Source: Coccinella septempunctata (taxonomy: Eukaryota; Arthropoda; Insecta; Coleoptera; Coccinellidae). From it: 64,000 bases of DNA. How positions within the stretch are numbered: position 1 is the stretch's first letter; every line of letters starts with the position of its first letter. Below are positions 10,083-19,520 of this stretch, one piece after another. Both the position numbers and the translations under genes were made by a program. The stretch is from contig NC_058198.1 in NCBI RefSeq assembly GCF_907165205.1, forward strand, positions 19,214,740 through 19,278,739, in the 5' to 3' direction. The notes under the pieces are model-generated. The model saw only the letters and a list, made by a program, of their open reading frames with translations. It was not told the DNA's origin and did not search any database.

Positions 10083-10730
10083 GATGAAATTCTCAACAAA
10101 AATAGGAAGAGGTACATAAGTGACCATATCGCGAATTCTAAAAATAAGTCCAAAGCAGTCTGGATCCATCAAATCAACGGCCGAAAAAATAAAAGTAAAA
10201 AAGGTGAGTTGAGATCCAACGACTCCCAGAAACTTGCAGATGATTTCAGTAAGCATTTCTCCAGCGTTTCCTCTTCGTTAACACCTCCGGCTCCAAAGTA
10301 TGCCCAATCGGTTTCGGTAACTGATTCTATTCCGCAGAATATAAGGTCGTTTTATCTCTTCGAAATCACAGCGGTTGAAGTTGTTAGTACTGGAAGGGGA
10401 TGGCAAACAAAGGATCATTGGTTTTGATGGGATACCAATGACTGCCATCAAAAAGTCTATTTCTATAATAGCGCTACCAGTAGCTCACATTATTTATACT
10501 GCTTTCAGAGGAGGCATTTTTCCGAAATCGCTGGAGAAAGCTATCGTGAAGCCATTTCACAAAAATTCTATTGACTTTTAAAGTTTTTTCGAAAATCTGG
10601 AGTGTTTTCAAGATGTCAGCATGGATTCTTAAAGACAAAAAACACTGATACAGCAATTTTTACGCTGGTTGGGTCAATCCTGGGGATCTTGGAGGGCGGT
10701 AAAGTTGGATATAGTGATTTGTATCACCTT
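10083..10730 (+). pseudogene. Non-LTR RT fragment, degenerate
   Basis: Three frames in succession give the RT N-terminal region of a Jockey/CR1-type ORF2: an SKAVWIHQINGRK linker and ADDFSKHFSSV, then GFDGIPMTAIKKS with FPKSLEKAIVKPFHK, then QHGFLKTKNTDTAIFTL with LEGGKV at about 10670-10725. At least two frameshifts and several stops separate them. The palm and thumb are missing. Confidence 0.75.
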
Positions 10731-11058
10731 AAAATTAATATATAAACAAGTAATTCTTATGTACACTCGATAAATAAAACAGGCCAACACACATTTTGGT
10801 ACCTGCGATTTGTTAACTGTTCCTGAGTAATTTTTGGATGCAGAATGTAAAAAAGTTCTCAGATTTTGTCTATCAGATCTAGTTTTTGAGATTTTTGAAA
10901 AAAAATTGTGTATATAATTTACGTTATAACTGTTATAATATATAATATTACTATTGACAGTTAAAAAAAACAAAGACACATGGATTTAAGTATTTATTGC
11001 AAAAACTTAATTTACATAATTACATTAGTCACTAATCACATAAAAATTTTCTTTAATA
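10731..11058. other. AT-rich spacer, no gene seen
   Basis: No motif, repeat or transposon end is recognised. The minus-strand ORF across 10674-10979 has no recognisable protein character. Confidence 0.5.
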
Positions 11059-11967
11059 TTATTTTCTAGAATGGAGTTTACTAGGGCAGTCTCGCTGAAG
11101 GCTCCAGCAGTAGTCCGCCATCATGTGGCTATCCCATCGTCCTTGATAACGATCTTCCATGGTTTTAATATCCTGATGGAATCTTTCCCCCTGTTCTTCA
11201 CTACAATCACCTAAGTTTTCTGGAAAACGATCTAGGTGGCTGTGGAGGTAGTGAACTTTTATACTCATGTTACTGCCGAGAATATTAAAATTTGAAAGCA
11301 TAGTTTCCACTAATTCAACATAATTCTCTGCTTTATGATTGCCAAGAAAATTTTGTACTACTTGAACAAATGAACTCCAAGCGTTAGATTCAGTCTCTTT
11401 CATTGATGTGGTGAATTGTGGATCTTTAACAATTTGATATTTGAGGACCATCAAATATACCAGCTTTTAGTTTTTCCATGCTAAAGCCAGGAAATTTACG
11501 TGATGAATACCTAAAACAATTTCCATCTCGATTTAAAGCCTTCACAAATTGCTTCATTAGGCCTAGCTTGATATGCAAGGGCGGAAGTAAGATTTTTTCT
11601 CTTGAAACCAAAGGTTCGTTGATCACGTTTTGTATTCCTTGAATCATGACATCTCTTGAAGGCCAATTTTTGTTAACCTAGTGCTCATTTTTAGCTCTGC
11701 TGTCCCAAAGGCACAAAAACAAGGATATTTTGTATAACCACTCTGCTGTCCAAGGAGGAAGTTAATCATTTTTAAATCAACACAAATTGACCACTGATGT
11801 TCTTCGTATTTAATTTTTCTCAAAACTAATGCTATTGTTTCATATTCTTCCTTCATGGTAGTAGAATGACCAATAGGAATTGAGCCATATTTGTTACCGT
11901 TATGTAAAAGAACCCATTTTAAACTACGTTTTGAACTGTCAATAAAAATAACATATATACCATTCAA
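11059..11967 (-). pseudogene. Conserved multicopy arthropod protein, two frameshifts
   Basis: Three consecutive minus-strand frames (11967-11644, 11647-11426, 11454-11059) read as one protein: FIDSSKRSLKWVLLHNGN, then LLPPLHIKLGLMKQFVKAL, then KAENYVELV, the HYLHSHLDRFPENLG block and EEQGERFHQDI with a final MMADYCWSL. From general knowledge, this set of motifs recurs in uncharacterised, often multicopy proteins of aphids, beetles and other arthropods; the function is unknown and a mobile-element origin is suspected. Frameshifts lie at about 11645 and 11430-11450, and the N-terminus is missing. It is probably a dead copy. Confidence 0.7.
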
Positions 11968-12234
11968 CCTGTAACGTGTATCTCAGAAACTAGAGCTGAT
12001 AGAAAAAATCTGGTGGAATTTTTGGAATCAGCACATTAAAAACATCTAAAATCAAATGTTAGATTTCCGGCATCAATTTTTTTTTTCATTTTGTTGGCCT
12101 GTGTAATCATCAGCCGGCACGATGCCGGTGGAACATGCGTCAGTCGAACTGCATAAGGCCGGCCACTCAAGTACAGTTGTAATTGTCAGTTTCAACTGAA
12201 CAGTTAAAAATGTCACTTTCAACTATGCACTGAG

Positions 12235-13912
12235 ATGTGCACCCATGAGCAGTTCAATCCTTCACTTTGGTTCAACATAGATTCGAACAGGTCCGACGAT
12301 TTGGACGTCCTCGGTTTAATTTTCGCAATTTTACCAAAAATAAAAAGGAGAAAACTTGAACAGTGGTGCAAGAAGTGGCTACAAAAACGAAATTTATCTT
12401 CACACATGAACTTATTAAGAGAGTTAGGGGAAAAACCATTAGATTTTCTCATTTATTTGCGCATGACTCAACCAGTGTACCAAAAATTACTATCGTTGGT
12501 TTCTCCTTTGATTGTGAAAAAAGGTACAGTCATGAGAACAGCAATATCTCCACATAAAATTAACTGCTTCCCTGAGATTTTTAGCCACAGGACGTTCGTA
12601 TGAGTGCCTAAAATTTTCTACAAGAATATCTCCTCAAGCACTGGGAGAAATTATACCAGAAACATGTAAAGCCTTGTACACAGTTTTGATGAACCATATG
12701 TAGGTATATGCTTATTGGATAATTTACAGATATTAAGAAAAATAAGAACATTTTTCAATACAAAACTGCTTTTATTTTCACAAAGAAATCAAACTGAATC
12801 TTAAACAAAAGTATCTACTTTAAAATAGTATACAAAGTAACATGTTTCTTGCCAAAACGTCATTTATATATCATGAAACTTAGAAAAATAAGAGGATGCT
12901 GAGTTGTCCTCAGACTCCTGAGAGTAATGAATTCCACTGAGTGATGCAGGTACCCCTCTTGATGTTGACCTTGGAATATTGAACAAAGCGGATGCTGAGT
13001 TGTTCAGAGAATAGCAGGAGTGTCCACTTGTTCTGTCATGAGTTTTTCCGATAAAATGATGCCGTCTTTTCAATATGCTGGAATTATCTATAGGCGATGA
13101 GTTTGAGGAAAGATGGCATTTTCCACACTGCATCGGTGCCATGGATGGAGAACACATTGACATAATTCCACCAGCTGACTCCGGCTCTTATTATTATAAT
13201 TACGAAGGAAAACACAGTATGGTTCTTTTAGCAATAGGTGACGCAAAAAAAACGATTTTTAGTGGTGGATTTTGAAACAAATGGTCGGATTCCCGATGGG
13301 GGTGTTCTTCAAAACACATCTTTTTTTGAAAAGCTGGTGAACGAGAATGTACATATCCCCCTGCCCGACGATGTTAGTAACATTTTCAAGAATGTTCCAA
13401 ATGTATTCGTTGCGGACGATGCATTTCCTCTGAACGAATATCAAAGACTTTTAGGCAAGGACTGTTAGATTCTGCTGAAAAAGAGGTTTTCAACTATCGA
13501 TTGTCTAGAGCAAAACACATTATCGAAAATGTCTTTGGGACACTTGCCTCGCGGTTTCGTACTTTTCAGTACTCATTTAATTTAGAACCATGCAACGTAG
13601 AGAAGATTGTAATGGGTGCTTGTGCTTTCCATAACTTTTTGATTGAATATCTACCACATTGATTGAATACCTAGCACATACGCCCCAGCAAATTGTACGT
13701 ATCAAGAAAATATTTATGACGGGTCTATTATTTCTACTGGTGTCGATAGTTCTCAATCAAATATACTTCCACTTCATCATCGGGCAGGAAATATTTGTAA
13801 TGACGCCAAAGCAGTCAGAAATGATTTCATGAGCTACTTCATGAATGAGGGAAAAATCCCGTGGCAAGATAAACATATTTTGAAAGACAAATACATAAAT
13901 ACTAAACATTAA
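12235..13912 (+). pseudogene. Harbinger transposase, broken
   Basis: The N-terminal part (12235-12720, two frames) has the W-rich WCKKWLQKR segment, LIYLRM and MRTAISP, then LRFLATGRSYECLKFSTRIS and EIIPETCKALY. The catalytic DDE part (13085-13912) has EERWHFPHCIGAMDGEHI (first Asp), a TNGRIPDGGV block, VFVADDAFPL (second Asp) and NYRLSRAKHIIENVFG (the Glu region), ending in IPWQDKHILKDKYINTKH. The halves are separated by about 370 bp without transposase coding, which could be an intron or an insertion. Frameshifts lie near 12560, 13245 and 13465 and stops near 13660, so no active transposase can be made. Confidence 0.85.
12860..13085 (-). pseudogene. Possible C-terminal exon of the Harbinger MADF partner gene
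   Basis: In the gap of the transposase gene the minus strand is open from inside the antisense of 13163 to 12864. The part below 13085 is Ser-rich with SGIHYSQESEDNSASSYFSKF, which looks like a real coding end rather than antisense noise. It may be the C-terminus of the MADF-like protein starting at 14222. The link between the two pieces is inference. Confidence 0.3.
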
Positions 13913-13929
13913 TTACATCGTATTTTTCT

Positions 13930-14222
13930 TACCTCTTTTTCATTTTCACTGCTGTCTAGATTAGAATATGACACTCTCTGAGTGTCTTGATCATTTTTTC
14001 GATGACTCAACTTTCCTTCTTTCTTTGCGGTAAGCAGATCTTGAACTGTTTATTTTTGACAACACAGATTTCTTGGTCGTACCAGGTTCTATTTCTTCCA
14101 ATTTTTTTGCCAGTTTACTGTATGCCGCTTCTTTTTTGGCGCGATCGTGGTATTCATCAGATTTCAGATCTATATATTTTGATGAAGTCGACTATTACTT
14201 GGTTCTGTTTATAACGCGACAT
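13930..14222 (-). pseudogene. MADF-like partner protein of Harbinger, broken
   Basis: From the ATG at 14222 the protein begins MSRYKQNQVIVDFIKIYRSE, the first helix of a MADF (Myb/SANT-like) domain. After two stops the reading resumes in another frame with DEYHDRAKKEAAYSKLAKKL and, after a further shift, SRSAYRKERRKVESSKK, the other conserved parts of MADF. In Harbinger elements this accessory protein binds the element ends and helps import the transposase. At least two frameshifts and several stops are present. Confidence 0.7.
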
Positions 14223-14699
14223 TGTAATGCGTACCCTTCCCGAAATAAACCGAACGGAGAACTCCACAGTCGAACTCCCTCACACTGTCAGTTCAGTTAG
14301 TGTTTTTTCATTTCAAAATATGAAGAATTTCATTTCTCTCATTTACACTGAAAAGTTGGAAAAATCGAGTTGAACTTAGACTGAAATACTCACTCACGTA
14401 CAGTTTCGACTGTAAGACAGTTTTAACTGTTTTTTAACTATTCAGTTGAAACTGACATTTTCAACTATACGTGAGTGGCCGGCTTGATGCAGCAAAATGC
14501 CAATTGGATTAGACGCATATAATACAAGGGAGTGTAAGGGGGAAGGATGCGTTTTATAGCCTCTCCTCTCAAATGCCAACCTCACCTTCTCGCGGTGCAC
14601 TCTGTTCTTACGAACGAGGCTCTGGCGACCGAACATGAGCGGTATATCTCTGTTTCCCACAATCACCTAGCCCAAAAATTGGCTTGAGCAGGAAATGGC

Positions 14700-16408
14700 T
14701 CTCTGCGTTGCTTAAGTTACGTCTCAGACCTTGTCGTCTCAGGTTACCTGTGCCACAAGATAATCTAGTCGCAACCGCAACCAAAGTTGCACTGACAGCG
14801 TTACCAGTGCAGCTTTAAAACATCTTCTAACGCAGCTCCTACAAAAAGATGGATCAGTCGAACAGGACAAAATTTGTATCCGGAGGTAAAATACCCTCCC
14901 ATTCGGATCTCCGGGGTAGGGTGCCTGAGCGAGTGAATCATCGTACAACAACCAATGAAAAGCACATAGCTTTTGCAGGATGGAACGTCTGAACCTTGCT
15001 AGACAACCCCAAGGCCGACCGACCAGAGAGGCGTACTGCCTAATCGATAAGGAACTGCAACGAACATCCATTGCAATAGTTGCCTTAAGCGAGACACGCT
15101 TCTAGGGCGAAGGTCGCTTGGTAGAACATGCTTATACTTTTTTCTGGAAGGCCTTGCCAGAATGCCAAATGAGACAACATGGTGTAGGCTTTGCCATTAG
15201 AAACGATCTGGCCGCCAAACTAACCGAAAATCCAGTTGGCATCTCAGAAAGTTTAATGACTCTACGCTTTCCTGCAGCAAACAACACGTTTGTGAACATC
15301 ATTGCAGTATACGGACCCACTTTGAACTCCTCTGACAACTCTTTCTCCTCTGACACTTTCTACGAATCACTCGTTGCTACATTAAGTAAAATCCTAAAAC
15401 GGGAACGAATTATTCTCCTTGGAGACTTCAACGCCAGAGTGGGCAGATGTCAAGACACAGAACTATGGCCGGGAATAATAGGGAAACACGGCACAGATAG
15501 CATTAATTCGAACGGAGAACGTCTGCTGGCTCTTTGTGCAAAACACAATCTTTGTATAAAAAACACCTTCTTTATAACGAGACCCAATTCAAGGAGGACC
15601 TGGCGCCACCCGCGCTCAGGGCATTGGCATTCTCTCGACTATGTGATCGTGAGAAGAAAAGATCTCAAAGAGGTGTTGGTCGCTAAACCCAGAGCAGATC
15701 TGGAGTGCTGGACTCCAGAAGATCATAGGCTGGTAATCTCGAGAATGAAGATCTCAATGCTTCCAAAATACCAACGCAGGCCAAAGTTACTAAGAGAGCG
15801 CCTTCGAATCTCCAAACTACAAAACCCTTCTACAAAGGAAAGCTTCACAGCTGCCGTCAAAGGTAGCCTAACACCACCGGATTATGACGACGACATTGAG
15901 AGTCATTGTCTTCGCTTCAAATCATATCTTACAAATTCAGCGAAAGAAATACTGGGCACAGAACGCTCCCGAAAATCCCCAGACTGGTTCGCCGAGAAAG
16001 AAACCCATATCGCACCCCTTCTGGAGGCAAAACACAAAGCGATGAAAACAGCAATTAACAAGCCTAGCGATGTTGCAGCCCAAAAATGTTTTAATAACAT
16101 AAAATCTGAGGTCCGTCAAGAAATAAGAAAAATCAAGGACAGCTGGTGGAAAGAAAAAGCCAGGGAAATACAAGCTTACGCCGATAACCATGATTACAGG
16201 CGTTTTTTCGAAGCTATCAATACTGTTTATGGTCCGAGCAGAAAAGCTAACTTTCCTATAAGAGATACTAATGGAGCTATTCTAACTGATGATAGAAAAA
16301 TTCTCGAAAGATGGAAGAAGCATTACTCACAAATCTTGAATCAAAATAACGACTCGGATTTGTCCATTTTAGACCTGCTCCCCGCGTATAGTCCGATGAC
16401 ATCGCTTG
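14700..16408 (+). mobile_element. Non-LTR element F (APE endonuclease, CFDP2-like), 3'-truncated
   Basis: This contains a GC-richer 5' UTR (about 14700-14849) followed by ORF2 from 14850. The coding sequence ends at 16408, just before the RT, where the tail of another element (GAGAGAGAGAGACATTTATTTATG) abuts it. Non-LTR copies normally lose their 5' end, so a copy keeping the 5' half and losing the 3' half points to deletion or recombination rather than aborted reverse transcription. Confidence 0.75.
14850..16408 (+). pseudogene. Element F ORF2: APE endonuclease and RT entry
   Basis: The protein starts at the ATG at 14850 and enters the endonuclease at IAFAGWNV. Two in-frame stops follow: a TGA where this family has Arg (N-V-R-T-L, so CGA to TGA) and a TAG in the SETRF region. 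From 15118 the frame is open for 439 codons: GVGFAIRNDL, IIAVYGPT, ILLGDFNARVG, HSLDYVIVRR and TPEDHRLVI. Then comes a basic linker up to ILERWKKHYSQILN at the RT entry. Proteins of this type are often annotated craniofacial development protein 2-like. The RT is missing. Confidence 0.85.
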
Positions 16409-16551
16409 ATGAGAGAGAGAGAGACATTTATTTATGAATTGCAACACATACAATTGCTTTTACAAGTCAAACTCAGTAAGATAACTGAGATCACAAACCT
16501 AACAACGGAAATATAAACAGTATGTGAGTATATTTATTTATTTATTTATTC
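16409..16551 (-). repeat. 3' tail pieces of non-LTR elements flanking the Gypsy array
   Basis: The first part reads on the minus strand as a 3' UTR ending in ATAAATAAATG(TC)n. The last part (16530-16551) is an ATTT-repeat that would be continuous with 42823 onward if the Gypsy array were absent. That part is taken as the TAAA-repeat tail of element B. The boundary between the two tails is not certain. Confidence 0.5.
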
Positions 16552-18507
16552 TGTGATAGACTTTTCGTACTCTGGCAGCTCCTTACGGTTGCTCGGGCGC
16601 CAGTGGGGCAATCAGTCAAACCCCACGTCTCTCACAGAATCCCCAAAGAGTTGGAGAGCCCGGGTAGACTTGAGTATCAGTGGAGAAGGGTATCGATGAA
16701 GACTAGGGCGGTAGCGTCTTCTAAGTGTCTGCTTTTCAACGGTCTTTAGGCGTCAGAAAGAGTACTTACCTCTTCTAACTAAACTCTTAGATGAAACTGA
16801 TTTAATAAATAGACTCTCACTGGCAAAATAATTGGCAACAAAAATAAATGTTCAACTATTTATTTCTATTACAATAAACTATACACAAAAGAGAATAGAC
16901 AGGTACACTAAAGCGTGGACGTCAACGGCTGTGTCTGGTCGGCGCTGGACGGCTGGCAAAATTTCACTTCAGGAAAATGGACGGTTTCGGAAATATACGG
17001 AAGTAAGTCAAGTCTCAACTAAACTAAGTGCAAGTAAACATGCACGGTTTCGGAAAAATATACGGAAGTAAGTCAAGTTTCAATTAAACTGGGTGCAAAG
17101 AAACATGCACGGTTTCGTAAAAATATACGGAAGTAAGTCAAGTTTCAATTAAACTAAGTGCAAAGAACGGTTTCGGAAAAATATACGGAAGTAAGTCAAG
17201 TTTCAATTAAACTGGGTGCAAAGAAACATGCACGGTTTCGTAAAAATATACGGAAGTAAGTCAAGTTTCAATTAAACTAATTGCAAAGAACGGTTTCGGA
17301 AAAATATACGGAAGTAAGTCAAGTTTCAATTAAACTAATTGCAAAGAACGGTTTCGGAAAAATATACGGAAGTAAGTCAAGTTTCAATTAAACTGGGTGC
17401 AAAGAAACATGCACGGTTTCGTAAAAATATTTCAACTAAGGCAAGACACAATTGAATGAAAAGTACGAACGGTTTTAAAAATAATCAACGGAATTCAGTC
17501 AGGTCGAAATTTGAAAACACCAGTTCACCGGGGTACGCCCTCTATCTCTGTCTCGGTGGTTTGCCTATGATCCGGTGTCCTTCGGTCTCTCTCTCTCTCT
17601 CGGTGACCTCAAGCTGGCTGGCTGTCAAACAGCGGCCACAGAGTCCGGCGGTGAGGGTGTTTAACGGTTATGGAATCCCAACTCTATGCTCGGCGAATCT
17701 AACCTATAACTATAATTCAAACGGTTGGAAATCGGGATGAAACGGTCAAATATTCAGGAATCGGAAAAATCAGGAGGGCCCAACGTCCTCCTGGGACCCA
17801 AATGTCACCCTACGGTAACGGAAAGCTATATACGGCAGGAAATGGTCAATCTACGGTTAATTCGGATTTTCAGCCAAGCAAAAGTCTAGAGAGAATATTA
17901 TTCCATAAAGGTGCAATGAAGCGGTAATAATTTCAACAATCACTTGCCTTAGATTTTCCTTTGATTCGTAAGTACGGTTTTACTAACTTTGCACACACTC
18001 CACTCGTTCACCTCTCAACAACGATTGTCCCTTTTTTTCTCTTCACCTTCCAGGGCCGCGAAGAAATATCCCCTCTCTACTCGGAAAAACTCTCCCCCCT
18101 ATGGGAAACTCACCAATCCATTGGATAAAGCAAAAATGATACGGTTATTCAATTGGCCCAGAAAAAGACAGAGGCAACGGATGAGAAGGAAAGTAGAAAA
18201 AGTTATGAGAACTTTTTCAGAGCAAACAAAAAATGGTGGAACGGAAAGAATTATTAAAATAAATGAATTCTGAAAACATAAGAGATACGGTCTTTCCTAC
18301 TAACATGGACTGACCGGTGGAAAACTATGAACTAACAATTATCGGTAAGGCTCCTTTCAATCGTAACACACAACTATTGTTATCGGTACACCCCCTATGA
18401 CAGTATTTCGGTTTTCTTCAAAAATATCTCGGTTATCAGGCATTATTATGCAAGTATCGGTTGAAAAATTTAATTTTTTGTGGCGGAGCAAAATCTGGTT
18501 CGTCACA
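16552..18507 (-). repeat. LTR1 (3' LTR of copy 1)
   Basis: The LTR is 1956 bp with ends TGTGA/TCACA. It contains a minisatellite (16982-17430), a polyadenylation signal AATAAA on the minus strand near 16858-16864, and a minus-strand splice donor GAG/GTAAGTAC near 16765-16772. It differs from LTR2-4 in the fifth minisatellite unit (GGGTGC and CGTAAA against GAGTGC and CGGAAA). Confidence 0.93.
16982..17430. repeat. Minisatellite inside the LTR (58/65-bp units)
   Basis: The motif CGGTTTCG starts at 16982, 17045, 17110, 17168, 17233, 17291, 17349 and 17414, giving spacings of 63, 65, 58, 65, 58, 58 and 65. The two lengths differ by a 7-nt piece (AACATGC). Each unit carries ATACGGAAGTAAGTCAAG and a TTCAATTAAACT stretch. 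The same block recurs in LTR2, LTR3 and LTR4. Confidence 0.9.
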
Positions 18508-18518
18508 CCCCCCTCTGC
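18508..18518 (-). promoter_or_regulatory. Polypurine tract, copy 1
   Basis: GCAGAGGGGGG on the minus strand lies directly before the LTR start TGTGACG. It would prime plus-strand DNA synthesis. It fixes the LTR boundary at 18507/18508. Confidence 0.85.
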
Positions 18519-18822
18519 CGTGTGCAAGAAAAATAAAACGGAGTTTTATTTTTCTTCTAACCCTCCTGGGTTTTCGGTGTAATTTGCGGTAGTAGCCTGT
18601 GAACAAACCAAAGTTGCGGGGTTATTGAACTCGGAACTATTTTCTGGTATTGTGACCTAGTTAGCGGTACTTTGATGGTGGAAACGGTTAGCGCATCCAC
18701 CATTTCGGTTGGTGAAATAAAAGATATTTTTCGGAACGGTATTTATTCAACGGAAATATTCAATTCAACGGTATTAACAACGGTGCTCTTTTTTTTTTTT
18801 TTTTTGTACGGTAATAACGGTA

Positions 18823-19425
18823 TTAATCTACTTTCACCTTTTTCGGTGGGGTCGGCAACGGTGTGGGCGGCGACGGTTTGGACGGTACCGGTATGTGCGT
18901 CGGTTCAGGCGTCGGTGCAGGCGTCGGTACAGGCGTCGGTGCCGGCGTCGGTGCAGGCGTCGGTGTGGCGGGCTTCAACCGGAGATCCGGGAGTACGGCC
19001 TCTGCCCTGCTTCCTGAGGGTCCGCTCCGGCTTGGGGTTCCTCGCTGGCTGACGGTGGTTAAGGGAGGTCTGCGGTCACGGTTGGTGGTTCGGGCACAGC
19101 AATCCCGTGATAGGACACCCACGCAGCCACACCTAGAACAAAATTTCAGCCGCTCCCCTCTGCAGTGTTCTCGTCGGTGGCCTTCGTTGCCACACCGCCA
19201 ACAGCTTCGGGGGCCCAACCCCAGGTAGACGTGATATCCATCGGTACCCACGGTCCTGGTGGCTGGCGGTTCTGTGCTGGTCCCGGCGTCTCTTTTTCTT
19301 TCCGGCGGCACCTCCCAGTCTGCCGACAGGCTGAGCGTCGACCCATTACTTGCTGGAGAAGGCGGTCCGGACGGTGGGGTCGGTTCCTTAAATGTTAACG
19401 GTCGGCCCATCGAGTAACGTTTCAT
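18823..19425 (-). CDS. ORF3: nucleocapsid-like double zinc-knuckle protein, copy 1
   Basis: The protein has 200 residues and lies in the env position, 96 nt after pol. Residues 75-88 form a CCHC knuckle (CWRCGNEGHRREHC). Residues 96-109 form a second knuckle with Val in place of His (CSRCGCVGVLSRDC). The gag C-terminus has the same pair with the same spacing and the same His-to-Val change (residues 272-285 and 293-306), so ORF3 looks like a duplicated nucleocapsid. Residues 153-176 are a Pro-Thr repeat encoded by 12-bp DNA repeats, and the C-terminus is basic (KKVKVD). There is no signal peptide or membrane segment, so it is not an envelope protein. An acceptor-like CAG ends one base before the ATG, suggesting a spliced message. 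Its role is unknown; RNA binding is the natural guess. Confidence 0.88.
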   Translation of the reverse strand: MKRYSMGRPLTFKEPTPPSGPPSPASNGSTLSLSADWEVPPERKRDAGTSTEPPATRTVGTDGYHVYLGLGPRSCWRCGNEGHRREHCRGERLKFCSRCGCVGVLSRDCCARTTNRDRRPPLTTVSQRGTPSRSGPSGSRAEAVLPDLRLKPATPTPAPTPAPTPVPTPAPTPEPTHIPVPSKPSPPTPLPTPPKKVKVD

Positions 19426-19450
19426 CCTGCGAATGTCATACGTTAATCAA
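19426..19450 (-). promoter_or_regulatory. Putative 3' splice acceptor before ORF3, copy 1
   Basis: On the minus strand the sequence TGATTAACGTATGACATTCG is followed by CAG/G and then ATG. TTAAC and TGAC are branch-point candidates 10-20 nt upstream. A strong donor (GAG/GTAAGTAC) lies in the LTR of each unit, at 24867-24875 for the LTR that drives this copy. Equivalent sites are at about 27530 and 35638. Confidence 0.5.
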
Positions 19451-19520
19451 ACAGAAAATAACGGTTCATCGGTACCCTGTTAGGTCAATCGGTTTTTTTT
19501 TTTTTGTTAGTAACGGTTTT

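Larger units (their letters stand above)
12157..14483. mobile_element. PIF/Harbinger DNA transposon, decayed
   Basis: The terminal inverted repeats begin GGCCGGCCACTCA (12157 onward) and end with TGAGTGGCCGGC (to about 14483). The similarity runs inward about 50 bp through GTCAGTTTCAACTGAA. The element encodes a Harbinger transposase on the plus strand and a MADF-like protein on the minus strand, the usual two-gene content of this superfamily. A 3-bp target duplication could not be fixed, because the bases outside the repeats also resemble each other (CTGCAT on the left, ATGCAG on the right). Confidence 0.85.

Noticed and set aside
16982..17430. CRISPR-like array
   Set aside because: The repeats are contiguous units without unique spacers and lie inside a eukaryotic LTR.
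18863..19228. Gly/Val-rich plus-strand ORF over ORF3
   Set aside because: It is the antisense of the Pro-Thr repeat of ORF3. The zinc knuckles are on the minus strand.
18823..19425. ORF3 as an envelope protein
   Set aside because: There is no signal peptide, transmembrane helix or furin-type site. The zinc knuckles and the Pro-Thr tail do not fit an envelope.
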